NCBI GenBank assembly: GCA_003427395.1
Contig: BFEA01000510.1
Location: 38,028 to 85,571 of the forward strand
Source of the DNA: Chara braunii
Lineage: Eukaryota; Streptophyta; Charophyceae; Charales; Characeae
Length of the DNA stretch: 47,544 nt
Direction of reading: 5' to 3'
In this document: one piece after another, positions 1 to 10,860 of the stretch
How the letters are laid out: each line of letters begins with the position of its first letter
Position numbering within the stretch: position 1 is the stretch's first letter
Made by a program: the position numbers and the translations under genes
The notes under the pieces: model-generated
The model's database searches: none
Told to the model about the DNA's origin: nothing
Seen by the model: the letters and a program-made list of their open reading frames with translations, nothing else

Positions 1-603
1 AAAAAAAAAAAAAAAGAATTGAAATCCCCAGATTCCGCCCCCCTGTTTTTGAAGTTTTTATGTTTTTTTTTTTTTGGGAGGGGGTAGGGGAGCCCCCCGC
101 GACTCGAAACCCACTCCCCGCTCCCGAAACCCCCTTCCCGATCGGCCACGGCCACGGCTACGACCGAACTCGGCCGCGGCCAGGGGGGAACATAGGGGTA
201 CATTTCTCAACTGCAGTGCCTTTCCTTTTTTTCGGTTTTTTAGACCTCATTGCATCCTGAAACGGAGGAACTCTGACAGCTGTGTTTGGCTGTCTGGCAT
301 CAAACTCGTTTCCTTCTTTGGGCAATGAATGCATTTGGCCATCCACCTTGTCCCTGTCCATTTTACAAATGGTGACCTCCTGTCCCCTCACCACGGGGAG
401 TATCCCTTTTTCACGGAGACGTTCACTCCGACTGTTCCAGACATATTTCATTTCGCTGAGTTACGTTATAAAAATCAGGAGAAAAGCTGTTTCTAGCGTT
501 TTTTTCAGTTTTTTATTTCTTGTTTCGGATTTATTAATGTCGAAATGGCGTTACACCGTTAAGTTTTCTAAACTCAACAACGGTAGGTGGGACCAGACCC
601 CAG

Positions 604-663
604 GGGGCATGCTAATCTTCTTTCTCTGTATCGTTCCAATTTTAACGGATGTCCCGAAGGACT
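604..663 (-). pseudogene. U6 snRNA 5' fragment
   Basis: The minus strand reads CCTTCGGGACATCCGTTAAA then ATTGGAACGATACAGAGA, AAGATTAGCATG with a 4-base insertion, then diverges. It retains only the 5' half of U6. Confidence 0.85.
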
Positions 664-1212
664 TCTGGTGGTTAGTTATAATCGCGTAGGTGGTACAAAC
701 CTTGGCTCACCTCAATCCTGAACTTGAACATAATTTTCACAGACCATTTCAGGGGGGGGGGTATAGATGCAAGCTGGGCACTGGGGCTCTGTATAAAGGG
801 ACTTGCCGTCTTTGAACAGGGTACATACGCAATTTTGCCAAAAGGAAAACAAAAGAAAAATATATTTTCCCTTCTCTCAGTTCTCTGCCCACCTTTCTCT
901 CAGGTCTAGTCTTCAAATTCTCTTAGTATAATATAAATTTATTCAATGTAATTTTATTTAGTGTTAGGCTACAGTTCCACTTGCAGCAGCATCCGAGTAG
1001 ACGTTGTTGTGCCGAGAGGAAGGGTAGGGAGGTGGTCTCGTAAACGAGGGTAGACCCTAAAAGAAAAAAACAAAGAAACAAAAGAAAAAGAAAAGATGAT
1101 TAGGCGTTGTGTGGGCTGCGTGGTACATCGATCGACCGGAAATGGTTTTCTTTCTTTTTTTTGACCTGATTGATTTTTCATCGTAAGGGTTCATTGACCC
1201 TCTTTTCTCTTG

Positions 1213-1500
1213 CCTCTTCTTGGACCTATTCCGCTTAGCTCTCCTTGAAACCCTCTCCTTTGCCTCTCCTTTGCCTCTCCTTTGCCTCAAATTCCCAATC
1301 CTCTGAAGCCTACTGCTTGAAGGCTTTTCAACTTCTCTTTCGTCGTCTTGGATCCATTCCCGTAGCTGTCCTTGGAACCGTCTCCTTTCCCTAAATCCTG
1401 TCCTCCAGAAGGCCTGCTCCAAGTCCTCCTCCCTCTTCTTGGACCCATTCCCCCAGCGACCCTCTCCTTTACCTCAAATTCCCTGTCCTCGAGAGCCGTG
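1213..1500 (+). repeat. Degenerate tandem repeat, three units
   Basis: CTTGGACCYATTCC...CCTCTCCTTT recurs at about 1219, 1347 and 1438. A short CCTTTGCCTCT triplet repeat lies inside the first unit. No gene is recognised around it. Confidence 0.5.
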
Positions 1501-1539
1501 CTTGAAGACTTAGTTCCAAGGCATCCTTGGTTGACACCA

Positions 1540-1632
1540 AGAGTGCTGCAGGTGGTCAGTGAGGTTTGAAATTTGAACCCACGACCTCCTGCATGCCACT
1601 TACGTGCCTAACAAACTGAGCTAGGCCACTTG
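1540..1632 (-). mobile_element. tRNA-derived SINE-like repeat (family B), copy 1
   Basis: The minus strand shows TGGCCTAGCTCAGTTTGTTA (A-box-like), AAGTGGCATGCAGGAGGTCG then TGGGTTCAAATTTC (B-box-like), and a downstream GTGTCAACC. It is shared with 15585-15664. Confidence 0.62.
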
Positions 1633-1788
1633 CTCAGCTCCAATCTGTTCTTGTGACATGGATGAACCCTATTCTTAGAAAAGGAGGAAAATTGTCAACT
1701 TAATGTCGGAAAAAATAGAGACAGAAATGAAATAAGCGCAGATCTGAGTGTCTTCTTGGGCACCTGAACTCCACCTCCTTCCGAGTCC

Positions 1789-1898
1789 CACTGTCTTCGC
1801 CGGAATAGAAAGCCCAGTCATTATCGCTGCATCTGGACTGGAAAATGCCACAAATGCAGCTATATTGAACGGGCATTGTGTTCGGGTGAAGATGGTAG
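1789..1898. mobile_element. Hairpin MITE (family 1), copy a
   Basis: The ends are inverted: ACTGTCTTCGCCGGAATAGA at the left and TTCGGGTGAAGATGGTAG at the right, with CATTATCGCTGCATCTGGA and GCAGCTATATTGAACG inside. It is about 110 bp with no coding. Confidence 0.72.
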
Positions 1899-2386
1899 CA
1901 TTCCGCACGACCTTGGTGCCCTTTCTGTGGCAGCTTCTCATGTTTGGGCTGTCATGGGATAAGACTGGAGCTTGTCTTCCACAGGCCCCAACCACGTCTT
2001 TCTTTCCTTCTTTTGATATTGTACTGCTGATGCTTAAATCCGCCTTAATCATTGGCTGTGGCTGTTCGTATGTGCTATTGATTATCAATCTTTTTCTTTT
2101 TTCTTTCAGTCAATGAAATCCAATGAACAACCGCTGTCAGATAAGAAACAGGAAGATGTACATGAAATCTTCTGCAGTTCTCTTGTGCAACTGAGCGAGA
2201 AAGTTGGATTTTGCCTTATTACCTCTATGGAGGCTCATTCATGCAAATGAAAACAAGGCCAGTCAATCCCCTTACTAAGGGCAACCAATACTACTGCACC
2301 TGCGGAAGGAAAATGGAATATCGCGTTGTTAATCAAGGCACCAAAAAAAAAAAAAAAAAAAAAAAAAAGCCAAAGGGATACAGGCT

Positions 2387-2445
2387 GGATCCGCTTTCCA
2401 GCAGCTTTTGCTCCCCATCGATAGACCGGAGCCGTCTCAAATGAG
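2387..2445 (-). repeat. Family D fragment after an A27 run
   Basis: The plus strand shows CCAGCAGCTTTTGCTCCCCA then TCGATAGACCGGAGCC. A run of about 27 A lies just before it (2342-2368). Confidence 0.42.
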
Positions 2446-2577
2446 GGAGCCGGCTACGGGAGGATGAAAAAAAGAAGGCAAGGAACAGCCACAATACCTG
2501 CAATATTAATATGACCAGCATTTTGAGCAACTGGTGGCTTGGTCGCTACAGAGGTAGGACCCCGCTCCGCCACTCAC

Positions 2578-2730
2578 CGAACCAAATTTCCCACGGTGAT
2601 TTCTCGCCATGGTGAACCAAATTTCCCACGGTGATTTCTCACCACGATGAACCAAATTTCCCATGGTGATTTCTCACCACGGTGAACCAAATTTCCCACG
2701 GTGATTTCTTACCACGGTGAAATCTCACGA
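2578..2730 (+). repeat. ~35-bp tandem repeat, four to five units
   Basis: Units of the form ACCAAATTTCCCACGGTGAT then TTCTCACCACGGTGA, with point changes. Confidence 0.85.
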
Positions 2731-3399
2731 AATGTGGCTGTCGTTGTACCTCCTCACCAAACTAGAAAGCTCACCGCAAGCCTGGGGAGTGTGGCGAGTG
2801 CGGTGGTATGACGCACCACTTACCGCACCACTTACCGCATCACTCACCATGGGACGAACTTGGTGCAGCGGAGGGTCCTGATTCGTCGAAGTGGTGCCAG
2901 GACTTGCGGTGGGTAGTACAAGACAACAGCGTCCGAACAGTGGGAAATCGTGGTAAGTTTGGTGGCTCGCTGAGACAGCCTCCACAGCTCTGCTGTTGCA
3001 GGCAGGGAAACTGGTGGCTGTGGTGCGCACTCATCACGCCAATCTTTCCACAACGAAAAACTGCTGTCTGCCGTCTGCGGTCCTGTCAGACACTGTCAGA
3101 CGGTGGAGCCACGCCCCACTCACCAGAAGTCCTTTTTGGTGACTGGTGGATCGAGGCCTTATCTTTGTGAGCTTGTCGATGAAAACATGGCGGGCGCTAA
3201 GATGCTACACCATGTGAAGGGACTGGTAATGTTCATGCCATTTTTCTATTCCTTCTTGCCTCGAGAGCCCGGTGTATTTATAACTCCAGGTTTGTGCAGA
3301 GTAGTTGTGATGGTTATTAGCAGCCAGCGAAAAGCAATTCAAGTAATTGGATATGAACTTTTTCTATTCTGACATAGACAGCTGGCTCATGGAATTGCA

Positions 3400-4334
3400 A
3401 AGCCATGACCGACGTGCAAGGCACGGGTCATACACAGTGACTTACCAGTCAGGTCCTTCTGGCCCTCTGGGGTGTTTTTAGCCCCATTTATTGGACCTGA
3501 GTCACCTGACACAGAATATGCTGCATGCATTGAGGCCAGGTCTAAGGGGTAGGCACACCAGTGGATGGTAATTGTTCTACACAGGCATGTAAGACCAGGC
3601 TATTTTTAGCTCTAGTTGTGTATTGCCGTGTTTGGACCTGACACAGGACATCCTGCATGCGTCAAGGCCAGACAGGCCTAAGGGTCAGGCACTATTGGAC
3701 TATAATCGTGCTACACATGTTCGATTAGCACAAGCACAATCCTGCAGTCGTGGATTTTGAACAACTTAGTGGTGATGTCCTACATCATTATAATGCCGAA
3801 GTGGATCTTGGATATAACTCCTCTGGAAATGATATTCGGACATCATATTCCTGTGCCGAGGAAAAGTTACATTGGCACTCGAGCTCCTTGGGAAGGAGGG
3901 GGGAGGGGGGGGGGGGAGGAGGAGGATCTCATCCCACTGCTTGGCATGGTTTTGACACGCAGGCTTTCCACTATGAAGGGAGGTTCTGGACCAGAAAGAA
4001 GTTTCTTGGTACGGGTGAAGATCACTTTTTTTTTTTTTTTTTTTAAACAGCATGCCTGGGACACTCAGGGGTGGTCAGATAAGTGAGCAGCACTTTTGAC
4101 TCCACTGCCTGGCTTGCCACTGGTGCATCGGTGTGAGTGATCCTCGTAAATGGACCTTGGATTGGAAGTAAGGGAGACACCTGTAGATAAGGCGAATTGC
4201 CCCCAATTCCGGCTGCGCTTCTACCCGGTTTACGTGGCTGTGTCAGCGATGCATCCCGACATATCAGCTTTTTCGTTTTTCTCTGTTACAAAAAGTTGGG
4301 TTAACCCCTAACCTCGTCGAAGCTGTTTAAGCTC
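3400..4334. other. No gene recognised
   Basis: Apart from the 3480-3725 duplication this stretch contains a G-run near 3899-3920, a T18 run near 4026 and no convincing exon or RNA. Confidence 0.5.
3480..3725 (+). repeat. Tandem duplication, ~132-141-bp unit
   Basis: TTGGACCTGA, CTGCATGCRTYRAGGCCAG, TAAGGGKYAGGCAC and the TGCTACACA-type end occur twice (3491 and 3632 for the first landmark). Confidence 0.7.
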
Positions 4335-4508
4335 TTATACCGCTAGTACATGGCCCCAGCCTTGCAGAAAGTTTTTGTCGCCACAAGCAAAACTTGGAGG
4401 CGCCGCACGGCCAGGCCCACCGTTGATAAAATAAATCGGCGGCCTCCGAAGTGGTGCGGGTTTCGTGCTGACAGCCGCGGGCCGATATGTGGTGTACTGG
4501 TGGTTTAA
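4335..4508. mobile_element. TTAA-flanked inverted-repeat element (family 2), copy a
   Basis: The left end TTATACCGCTAGTAC and the right end GTACTGGTGGTTTAA are inverted. The interior (GGCCCCAGCCTTGCAGAAAG, CGGCGGCCTCCGAA) recurs at 38757-38880. The right end overlaps the left end of the next copy in a shared TTTAAA palindrome. Confidence 0.7.
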
Positions 4509-4640
4509 ACCGCCAGTACTTGGCCCAGCTATAGGCCGTGGAAAAAATATATAGTTGAAACGTTTCAACTCGGATGAATTTGGGCGCTCCTGTAGTGGCC
4601 CGTACGTTTCTTAAAATTAGGAAGTACTGCAGTGGTTTAA
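4505..4640. mobile_element. TTAA-flanked inverted-repeat element (family 2), copy b
   Basis: Left TTAAACCGCCAGTACTTGG, right GAAGTACTGCAGTGGTTTAA. The interior CGGATGAATTTGGGCGCTC matches, inverted, copy c at 7909-8037. Confidence 0.75.
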
Positions 4641-5009
4641 TTTGATGGTCAATAGTTCTAGGTGTGTGCAAATTCAGCTGTCCTAAGTGGTCAGATCTGA
4701 AGCAATGTCATGGACCCATGAAGTAATGGATTATGTGCGGATATTGAATGCCTCACAATTCCGCTTGGATCGCCATGGGTTCTCTTTTTTTCTTTTTCTT
4801 TTTTTTCCTCCATACAAACAGGGCCTTAGTTTGCCGTGCTTTCTGCTTGGTTCCCATTGCTTAGTTGCTTCAGTCTCTTCTGTGCACACTGCCCACGGCG
4901 CACTTTGCTTCTGCAATAGAGGATGAGGGTGCATGCCACATGTACTGGAATAAAAATTGTGAGCCTAAAAAGAAGTCTGCAGCTTGTTTTAATTTTAATT
5001 TTTATTATT

Positions 5010-5112
5010 TTTAAAATTTAATTTCAATCATTTCTGGGTTTGTGGGTGCCATCCTTGTGCAGGGGCCATGGCAGTCTTCTCTGTATTTTTGTTAACTGAT
5101 GTCCTGAAGGAC
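5010..5112 (-). pseudogene. U6 snRNA retropseudogene, diverged
   Basis: The minus strand runs from GTCCTTCAGGACATC through ATACAGAGAAGACTGCCATG, GCCCCTGCACAAGGATGGCA and CAGAAATG to an A/T-rich tail. Nearly the whole U6 length is present with many substitutions. Confidence 0.8.
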
Positions 5113-5261
5113 TAGTTTGTTTTTCCCGACTACCTCATTTTTCTAAGTCTTCTATTTTTTTTTGTCTCACCTCAAATTTTGTTGTTCTAGCCTTCTAGCC
5201 TTCTAGGTGGCCAATTTTGTTTTTTTTTTTCTGCTGAGACGAACTGGATATCTGGGTGTAT

Positions 5262-5515
5262 GTTCAGTCAGAATGCTGTCGGAGCGCCCTTTCTGTTGAA
5301 AAAAAGAAAAGAAAGAAAAAAAGAATGCTGTCAGAGCGCCCTTTCTGTTGAAAAAAAGAAAAGAAAAGAAAAAAAAGAATGCTGTCAGAGCGCCCTTTCT
5401 GTTGAAAAAAAGAAAAGAAAAGAAAAAAAAAAGAATGCTGTCAGAGTGCCGTTTCTGTTGAAAAAAGGGAAAGAAAAGAAAAGAAAAAAGAATGCTGTCA
5501 GAGCGCCCTTTCTCT
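5262..5515 (+). repeat. Minisatellite, ~56-63-bp unit, five copies
   Basis: AATGCTGTCAGAGCGCCCTT then TCTGTTGAAAAAAAGAAAAG repeats with varying A/G-rich spacers. The open frames here are by-products of the repeat. Confidence 0.9.
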
Positions 5516-5671
5516 CTCTTTGTACGTGTGAGCTGCCGGAGATGACAACTCTCCAAGGTCTACGATAGGGGGGTGGAGGTTGGATGTGATTTTTTTTTTT
5601 TTTTTCTTAGAGAAATTATCAAGATATTGCCAACTTGAAATTTGAGGGCAGGGAATCCCTCACAAACAACC

Positions 5672-5735
5672 CGGCGAAAGTACTGGGCCCCATACCCAGC
5701 TTAGGCTTCAGGAAACCGGGTCCAGTGTCCCATCG
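5672..5735. repeat. Family D fragment
   Basis: AAGTACTGGGCCCCATACCC followed by AGGAAACCGGGTCCAGTGTC recalls family D pieces in rearranged order. Confidence 0.35.
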
Positions 5736-5974
5736 GCGTAAGTACTCTCCCAAAATAAAAAGAACGCCAAGGAACACGACGTGTCAAGTAGGACATGGGT
5801 ATTAAGGTCTAACCCCTCTTCGCTATTCTCCTCTATGGAGGGCGTGACCAAATCGTTTCGCCAAACCGAATTGTTTCTCCAAACCCCAGAGGAGAGAGAA
5901 GCCATGGGCAGAAGTGCGGTTTGCCCTTGGAATCCAATTTTGCCAGGCTAGAATCCCTTCACCATGTCCCTACT

Positions 5975-6430
5975 AACCAGGTTCCCTAAGCGAAGTCGTG
6001 CTGCTCTTGTTCTGCCTGCATCTGGTCCAGACGCGGGTAATTGTGTGACGGATGTCTCGAGTAATCCTTGTTTTTATGGCCAATCAGACTTGTACTCTGT
6101 GGGAAAAAGCTGGCCGTTGCGGTCGGTCATCCCAGATTGTCTTCATGGTGTTCCCTCTGATGACCTGTGCCACATACAGCCAGTCATCTTCCATTTTGCA
6201 TTCAAATTTGTGAATTCCTTTTTTTTTTTTTTTTTTTCACCCATTCATCAGACCAATTGAAAGCTCCTTTAGTTATTCTATTCCAGTGTCTAATGAACCA
6301 GTCCCATATCCGTATGGAGGCTGGGCAGGTAAGCCAAAGGTGTCTGTCATTTTCCCACGCCCGTTGACATCGTACACATTTTGTTGGAATGTCCATTGAC
6401 TCCTTTCCCTCTGGGCTAAATTGACGGCTG
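5975..6430 (-). pseudogene. LINE C-terminal remnant (zf-RVT region)
   Basis: On the minus strand the frame reads CVRCQRAWENDRHLWLTCP then ASIRIWDWFIRHW. This is the zinc-binding C-terminal domain found after reverse transcriptase in plant non-LTR retrotransposons (C-x2-C...H...C). A poly(A) run (T run at 6219-6238) interrupts it. The continuation MEDDWLYVAQVIRGNTMKTI followed by WDDR, then an in-frame stop, then LAIKTRITRDIRHT, fits the extreme C-terminus of such ORF2 proteins. It is a dead fragment lacking the polymerase domain. Confidence 0.72.
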
Positions 6431-6519
6431 AAGCAGAGCCCATTTTTTTTTTTTTTCTCTTGACATGCTTTTCATACTCTTCTTTTTATGTCTTGTGTTC
6501 GTATAATTATCAGTTGCAG

Positions 6520-6522
<3 letters not shown>

Positions 6523-6602
<80 letters not shown>
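6523..6602 (+). repeat. (TC)n microsatellite, ~80 bp
   Basis: An uninterrupted CT dinucleotide array of about 40 units. Confidence 0.97.
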
Positions 6603-6603
<1 letters not shown>

Positions 6604-6928
6604 GCGCGCACATGCCCCCTATTGCCCCCTGTGTCCGTCTCTCCCTCCCTGTCTCCCCCCACCTTTCCTCCCTGCCCCTCTTCCCCTCTGCCGCCAACCC
6701 TTGATGTCTCTCTCCACAGTGGTTAACGGGGATCCCCTTTCTCAGTGCATAGGTGACCTCTCTCTCTCTCTAGCGCGCGCCCACCCCCTATTGCCCCCTG
6801 TGTCTGTCTCTCCCTCCCTGTCTCCCCCCACCTTTCCTCCCTGCCCCTCTTTCCCTCTGCCGCCAACCCTTGATGTCTCTCTCCACAGTGGTTAACGGGG
6901 ATCCCCTTTCTCAGTGCATAGGTGACCC
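6601..6928 (+). repeat. Recent tandem duplication, 169-bp unit
   Basis: CTAGCGCGC through CCACAGTGGTTAACGGGGAT to CAGTGCATAGGTGACC occurs twice with very few differences. The first unit is preceded by (TC)40. Confidence 0.9.
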
Positions 6929-7113
6929 CCCTTAGCACTGATATATGCACTTGAGTTTTTTTCTTTTTTTCCCCTCTTTTCTAGCTTTTTTTCCGTTTCC
7001 CCGCCCCCTTTCCCCCTTTTTGGTTTTAGGTCGAGGTTGTGCGTGAATTTTGGTGTCTTTTGTATAGCAGCGATGCGAACTGTCCGCACAATCTGTGGAC
7101 ACAAGTTGACACA

Positions 7114-7226
7114 GCTACCGTCTTCGCCCGAATAGAACGTATGGTCATTTGCGCTGCATCTGGACTGCAAGTTGGACCAAATACGGCTACAATGACCGTA
7201 CGTTCTATTCGGGGGAAGAGAGTAAC
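7114..7226. mobile_element. Hairpin MITE (family 1), copy b
   Basis: Left arm GCTACCGTCTTCGCCCGAAT then AGAACGTATGGTCATT; right arm AATGACCGTACGTTCTATTC then GGGGGAAGAGAGTAAC. The arms pair nearly end to end. Confidence 0.82.
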
Positions 7227-7908
7227 ACGTTGAACAGAGGTGCCTGTGTCAAACCACCAGTCCAACGAAAGCTAAGTTGTTCAACCAAAGAACACATTTT
7301 CCCGAGCCTGGAATCTTCAGTGACAGCAACTTGAGGCCGGCTTTATTTCTGTCGTTTCACTTGAATTTTGGATGTTGGACGTTTGTCTCAACGGGAGGGA
7401 GGTGGTACCGGTACCAACAATGTGTGTGACGAAAGGACAGGCCCTGAATCTGAAGGTGGTGCTTCACCAGCTGCCAGGTGTTCTTCGGTTCATGAATCCA
7501 CTCCTGGAACATGGACATATACAGCCCTATGAAATGTTGAAGCTACCTTGGCCTCACGACACTACTCACGAATCCATGCTCTGCTGAGCTGGCAGGGCGT
7601 GTACTTTTTTGCTTGTTTTTTTTTCGAATTAGTTTTCGCCCCCTTGGTCTAGAGCACACTGGGCGTATTGGACCACGTTCTACAGCCGCAACCTCCATGT
7701 ATCTGGCCCACAGCTTGTACTGAAAGTACAACTGAAAAAAAAAGAACTACCTGGGAAGAGTTGACACTGTAGGGTTGTTGACGACACAGAGAGACGGGGG
7801 GAGAGAGAGAGAGAGAGCTTACCTGGGAAGAGTTGAGGGCGGCCATAGCTGCCACCTGTTTTTTTTTTATTTTCCAAATATATATTCGGATGGAGCATGG
7901 ATTGGGTA

Positions 7909-8037
7909 TTAAACCACCAGTACTTCCTAAAGTTGTGCCCGTGAAGCGCCCAAATTCATCCGACTAGAAGCGTTTCTAGTATTTTCTACTCTATTTTTTT
8001 CCATGGCCGGTCGCTGGGTCAAGTACTGGTGGCTTAA
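7909..8037. mobile_element. TTAA-flanked inverted-repeat element (family 2), copy c
   Basis: Left TTAAACCACCAGTACTTCC, right CAAGTACTGGTGGCTTAA, 129 bp. It directly abuts the U2 fragment at its right TTAA. Confidence 0.78.
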
Positions 8038-8092
8038 TCTGATCAGAGCAGATACCACACTTGATCTTAACCAAAGGGCTGGGAAGGGTTAT
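8034..8092 (-). pseudogene. U2 snRNA 5' fragment
   Basis: The minus strand reads ATAACCCTTCCCAGCCCTTT, then GGTTAAGATCAAGTGTGGTA, then TCTGCTCTGATCAGATTAA. It follows the U2 5' end, including the branch-point-recognition neighbourhood (canonical GTAGTA here GTGGTA). It ends exactly at a TTAA where an inverted-repeat element begins, and lies 62 bp downstream of the U6 copy in the same orientation. Confidence 0.8.
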
Positions 8093-8154
8093 AACCTATT
8101 AGCCCTGTTTTGGATGTGATTGGCACCGTCTTTTTTTTTTTTTTTTTTAATTGG

Positions 8155-8253
8155 AAATTTGGACCATTTCTTGATTTATGCGTGTCATCCTTGCGCAGGG
8201 GCCATGCTAATCGTCCCTGTATGGTTCCAATTTTAGCGGGTGTCCCGAATGAC
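8155..8253 (-). pseudogene. U6 snRNA retropseudogene, near full length
   Basis: The minus strand matches plant/animal U6 from GACACCCGCTAAAATTGGAA through GATTAGCATGGCCCCTGCGC to GAAATGGTCCAAATTT. The ACAGAGA box is changed to ACAGGGA. A run of 18 A (minus strand) follows at 8148-8131 where U6 itself would end in U residues, which indicates retroposition. Confidence 0.9.
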
Positions 8254-9106
8254 AATTGGCAGCCTTTTCTATGGCAGGGAGGAAAGTGAAATGCGAGCAC
8301 AAACGCTTAACAGGTCGCCGAAGATGATGATTCCTGTTATTTGGAAAGAGGATGAGAGCTGAAAGTGAACAGGTTGCAAATGGACGAGTGGACGTGATAG
8401 CAGGAGGTAGTCCAGTTTATAGAGTACTTTATACACTGAAGGGATTTGTGAGATACAGAGTGCGACCGATGGACACAACTGATGGGTCAAGCGATCTCGG
8501 TCCATTTTCATCTTCTTCGCAAACAATGAGGCCACATTGAGGCTGTGGTGGTCCTCTCTGAAGCATCGTACGTTATCATTGCGTATTGTTAAAAGAACCA
8601 TCTGCCAGAAGACAAGTAAGGAGAAAATAATAGAGTTCGGCGGGCACTGCTCACATGATGTACCCAAACTATGCAAAGCTTTGGTAGTTTGATTAGGGGG
8701 TTTGCGGCATCATTAAACCCCACCAGTTCCACTCTTTTTTGAGCCTCCTGTAGACACAAGGGCTGCTGTTAGCCTTTTAGGCTTTTACCTTCTGTGGAAG
8801 GCATGGCACCTTGTCCACACTAGGGTTGTTTTCAAAATACGCCTGGCTGGGATGGAAGTCGGCCTTGTCTTCCTGGGCATCAAGAACAAAAGGGAGGTCC
8901 CGTACGCAGACAGAAATGAAGGAAAGAAAAGTATGAAGGAAAAAAAGAAAGAAAGAAAAGAACTGCTTACCCTGAGGGTGCCATTTCCTAGCCTCATCTA
9001 GGCAAATTTCCGCCTAGATTTATCGCTTTTGCTTACATGCTGTTCACTTCGTTTATGTCTTTCACAGTATGGGTGGCCCTCAGAGCTGTCCTTTAGGGAC
9101 ACCCTA

Positions 9107-9218
9107 TTACCGTCTTCACCCAAATAGAACGCCTGGTCATTATAGCTGTATTTGGGGCAACTTCCAGTCCAGATACAGCGATAATTACCGGCCGTTCTAT
9201 TCGGGGGAAGATGGTAGC
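9107..9218. mobile_element. Hairpin MITE (family 1), copy c
   Basis: Left arm TTACCGTCTTCACCCAAATA then GAACGCCTGGTCATTATAGC; right arm ends GGCCGTTCTATTCGGGGGAA then GATGGTAG. Confidence 0.82.
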
Positions 9219-9500
9219 CAAGAGGATTGGGTTCAGTTTATGAATCTGAATCTCTTTTATGCAGGGATGCATAACCCAGTTTCAACCCTCCTTTTCTCCA
9301 CCTCTTGACTAACACATCCAGAATTCAGGTCAGATTCAGGCCAATTGTCTTGCTAGTGGGCTAGGCCCTGGTGGGCAAGAGGGAAAGGAAAGACAGCCCT
9401 TGTGGCTGAACAGTACACCCTCACACTGTTGCCAAGCAGACCTGAATTCAATTCCTGATGTGAATGCATATAAATTCATGTAATCTACTAATCTAAGTAA

Positions 9501-9685
9501 TCTTTCTTTCTTTTTTTTTTCTTTTCTTTTCACAGGGCGACGACCTTGAGATATCATCATTGAACTGACCGCCCCTAAGTAATTCAGAAGTATGTTATTT
9601 TGTTGATCTGACTGCATCTGGATTTGAACTTGGGTCTGTATTTCAGCAGCTCATGGGCACACCAACTGAGCTAGGCCCGTTGGTA
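9501..9685 (-). mobile_element. tRNA-derived SINE (family A), copy 1
   Basis: The minus strand has an A-box-like GGCCTAGCTCAGTTGGTG, a B-box-like AAGTTCAAATCC, a body with CTGAATTACTTAGGGGC and CAATGATGATATCTCAAGG, and a poly(A)-like tail (T-rich 9501-9531). The same layout recurs at 28204, 35675 and 44152. Confidence 0.75.
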
Positions 9686-9915
9686 GATCCTGACGTAATC
9701 AGATGTGTGAAATTACAAAAACGAGAACACAAAAAATTCCTGGTGCAAGAGCTCATTGAAGATGAATCACGAGTAAACCAATCAGAACGATGAAGCCGAG
9801 AGCACACCAATCCAATAAAACACTGAACACTGAAGTCTCTTGACAATGAAAGCCCCCTCTTCGCGCCTCGAACAATCTACCCAACAACAGATTTGTAGCC
9901 TAACTATGATATCTG

Positions 9916-9990
9916 CCTACACTACTCTCCTACTCAGCCTACACACTCTAGCCTACACAACTCTCCTACTCAGCCTACACACTGTAGCCT
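9916..9990 (+). repeat. 37-bp tandem duplication
   Basis: GCCTACACWACTCTCCTACT then CAGCCTACACACTSTA is present twice. Confidence 0.85.
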
Positions 9991-10189
9991 TCTACCTCTC
10001 TCTCGACTCCTTTCTCGTAAGATGCCACTGAAGTCTGATCGCAGACGTGCTCCTTGGCCACACACCAGGTAAGTATCCGCGAGTCGCTACATGCCCGCTC
10101 TCGTTCCCTGACCAACTCATCCGTCACCACCTACTCCGCTGCACAGTGCTCACCAATCAGCTATGGCAGTGCATGCTTGTGTGCAGCCG

Positions 10190-10285
10190 CTGCATGCTTC
10201 TCTTCTCTGCTTCCACGGGCACATCAGGCTTCTGCTGCATGCCTCTCTTCTCTGCTTGCACGGGCACCGCAGGCTTCTGTCACAG
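10190..10285 (+). repeat. ~52-bp tandem duplication
   Basis: GCATGCYTCTCTTCTCTGCT then TSCACGGGCACMKCAGGCTT is present twice. Confidence 0.8.
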
Positions 10286-10689
10286 GCACCAGGCACCGCA
10301 GGCTTCCGCATGGCACCACCAGTGCTGCCATGTCGACTGCGCAATGTGTGTCTGCCCTCGGCCTACCTGCCCTGGGTCCTGGCCAAGGCACCTGTCCGGT
10401 CCAGACTGAGGGCCTACTGGGTGGTTGGTTGCTTGGGCAGCTTGCATCGGGGCCCAGTTTCTCTCATGGTGTGGCCTTCTCGTAGGGTCGACCTGGATTT
10501 TTCTGGGCAGCATTCACTTAGGGCCATAAAAGCCTTGCAGTTTCTTTTGGGTGGTCGTTTTGAATTCCCTTGCCCTTTTTACCCATACAGATTTTGACGT
10601 TTTTGGGAAGTTCAGCCCCACTTTTTTTTTTGAGGTTTGGTAAAAAACCTACTGCTTGTTCGGACTGAATTGGGGAACAGCTTCAGGGA

Positions 10690-10860
10690 AAGGGGTGGGT
10701 TCGAACCACCGGTACCCTGCCCGACTACTGGGGGAGAATTCGCCGGTCGGCGGTCGACAAGTTGCCAGAGAAAGGTTCTGCCTGCTGGAGGGGGGTGGGT
10801 GCAGCCACGAAGGGGCAAAATATTTGAGTTTCCCCACATGGGTGATTTTTCGCCCTCATC
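10690..10860 (+). repeat. Dispersed repeat pair, copy 1
   Basis: GCCTGCTGGAGGGGGGTGGG, GAAGGGGCAAAATATTTGAG, ACATGGGTGATTTTTCGCCC recur in similar form at 11145-11240. The segment also holds a tRNA T-arm-like GGTGGGTTCGAACCACC. Confidence 0.5.

Noticed and set aside
2578-2730. CRISPR-like array of ~35-bp units
   Set aside because: Units are contiguous with no unique spacers, and the genome is eukaryotic, so it is an ordinary minisatellite.
5203-5568. Long lysine/phenylalanine-rich open frames on both strands
   Set aside because: They arise from a minisatellite with A/G-rich spacers and do not resemble a protein.
6416-6726. Open frames rich in Ser-Leu or Arg-Glu across CT arrays
   Set aside because: They are translations of (TC)n; the same applies around 42590, 45170 and 40000-40850.
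7372-7587. 71-codon open frame resembling a host exon
   Set aside because: No recognisable family and no clear splice sites in a repeat-rich region.
8155-8253. Functional U6 gene
   Set aside because: The ACAGAGA box is altered and poly(A) replaces the terminator.
10690-10720. A tRNA gene around GGTGGGTTCGAACCACC
   Set aside because: Only the T-arm-like hairpin is present; no acceptor, D or anticodon arms can be drawn.
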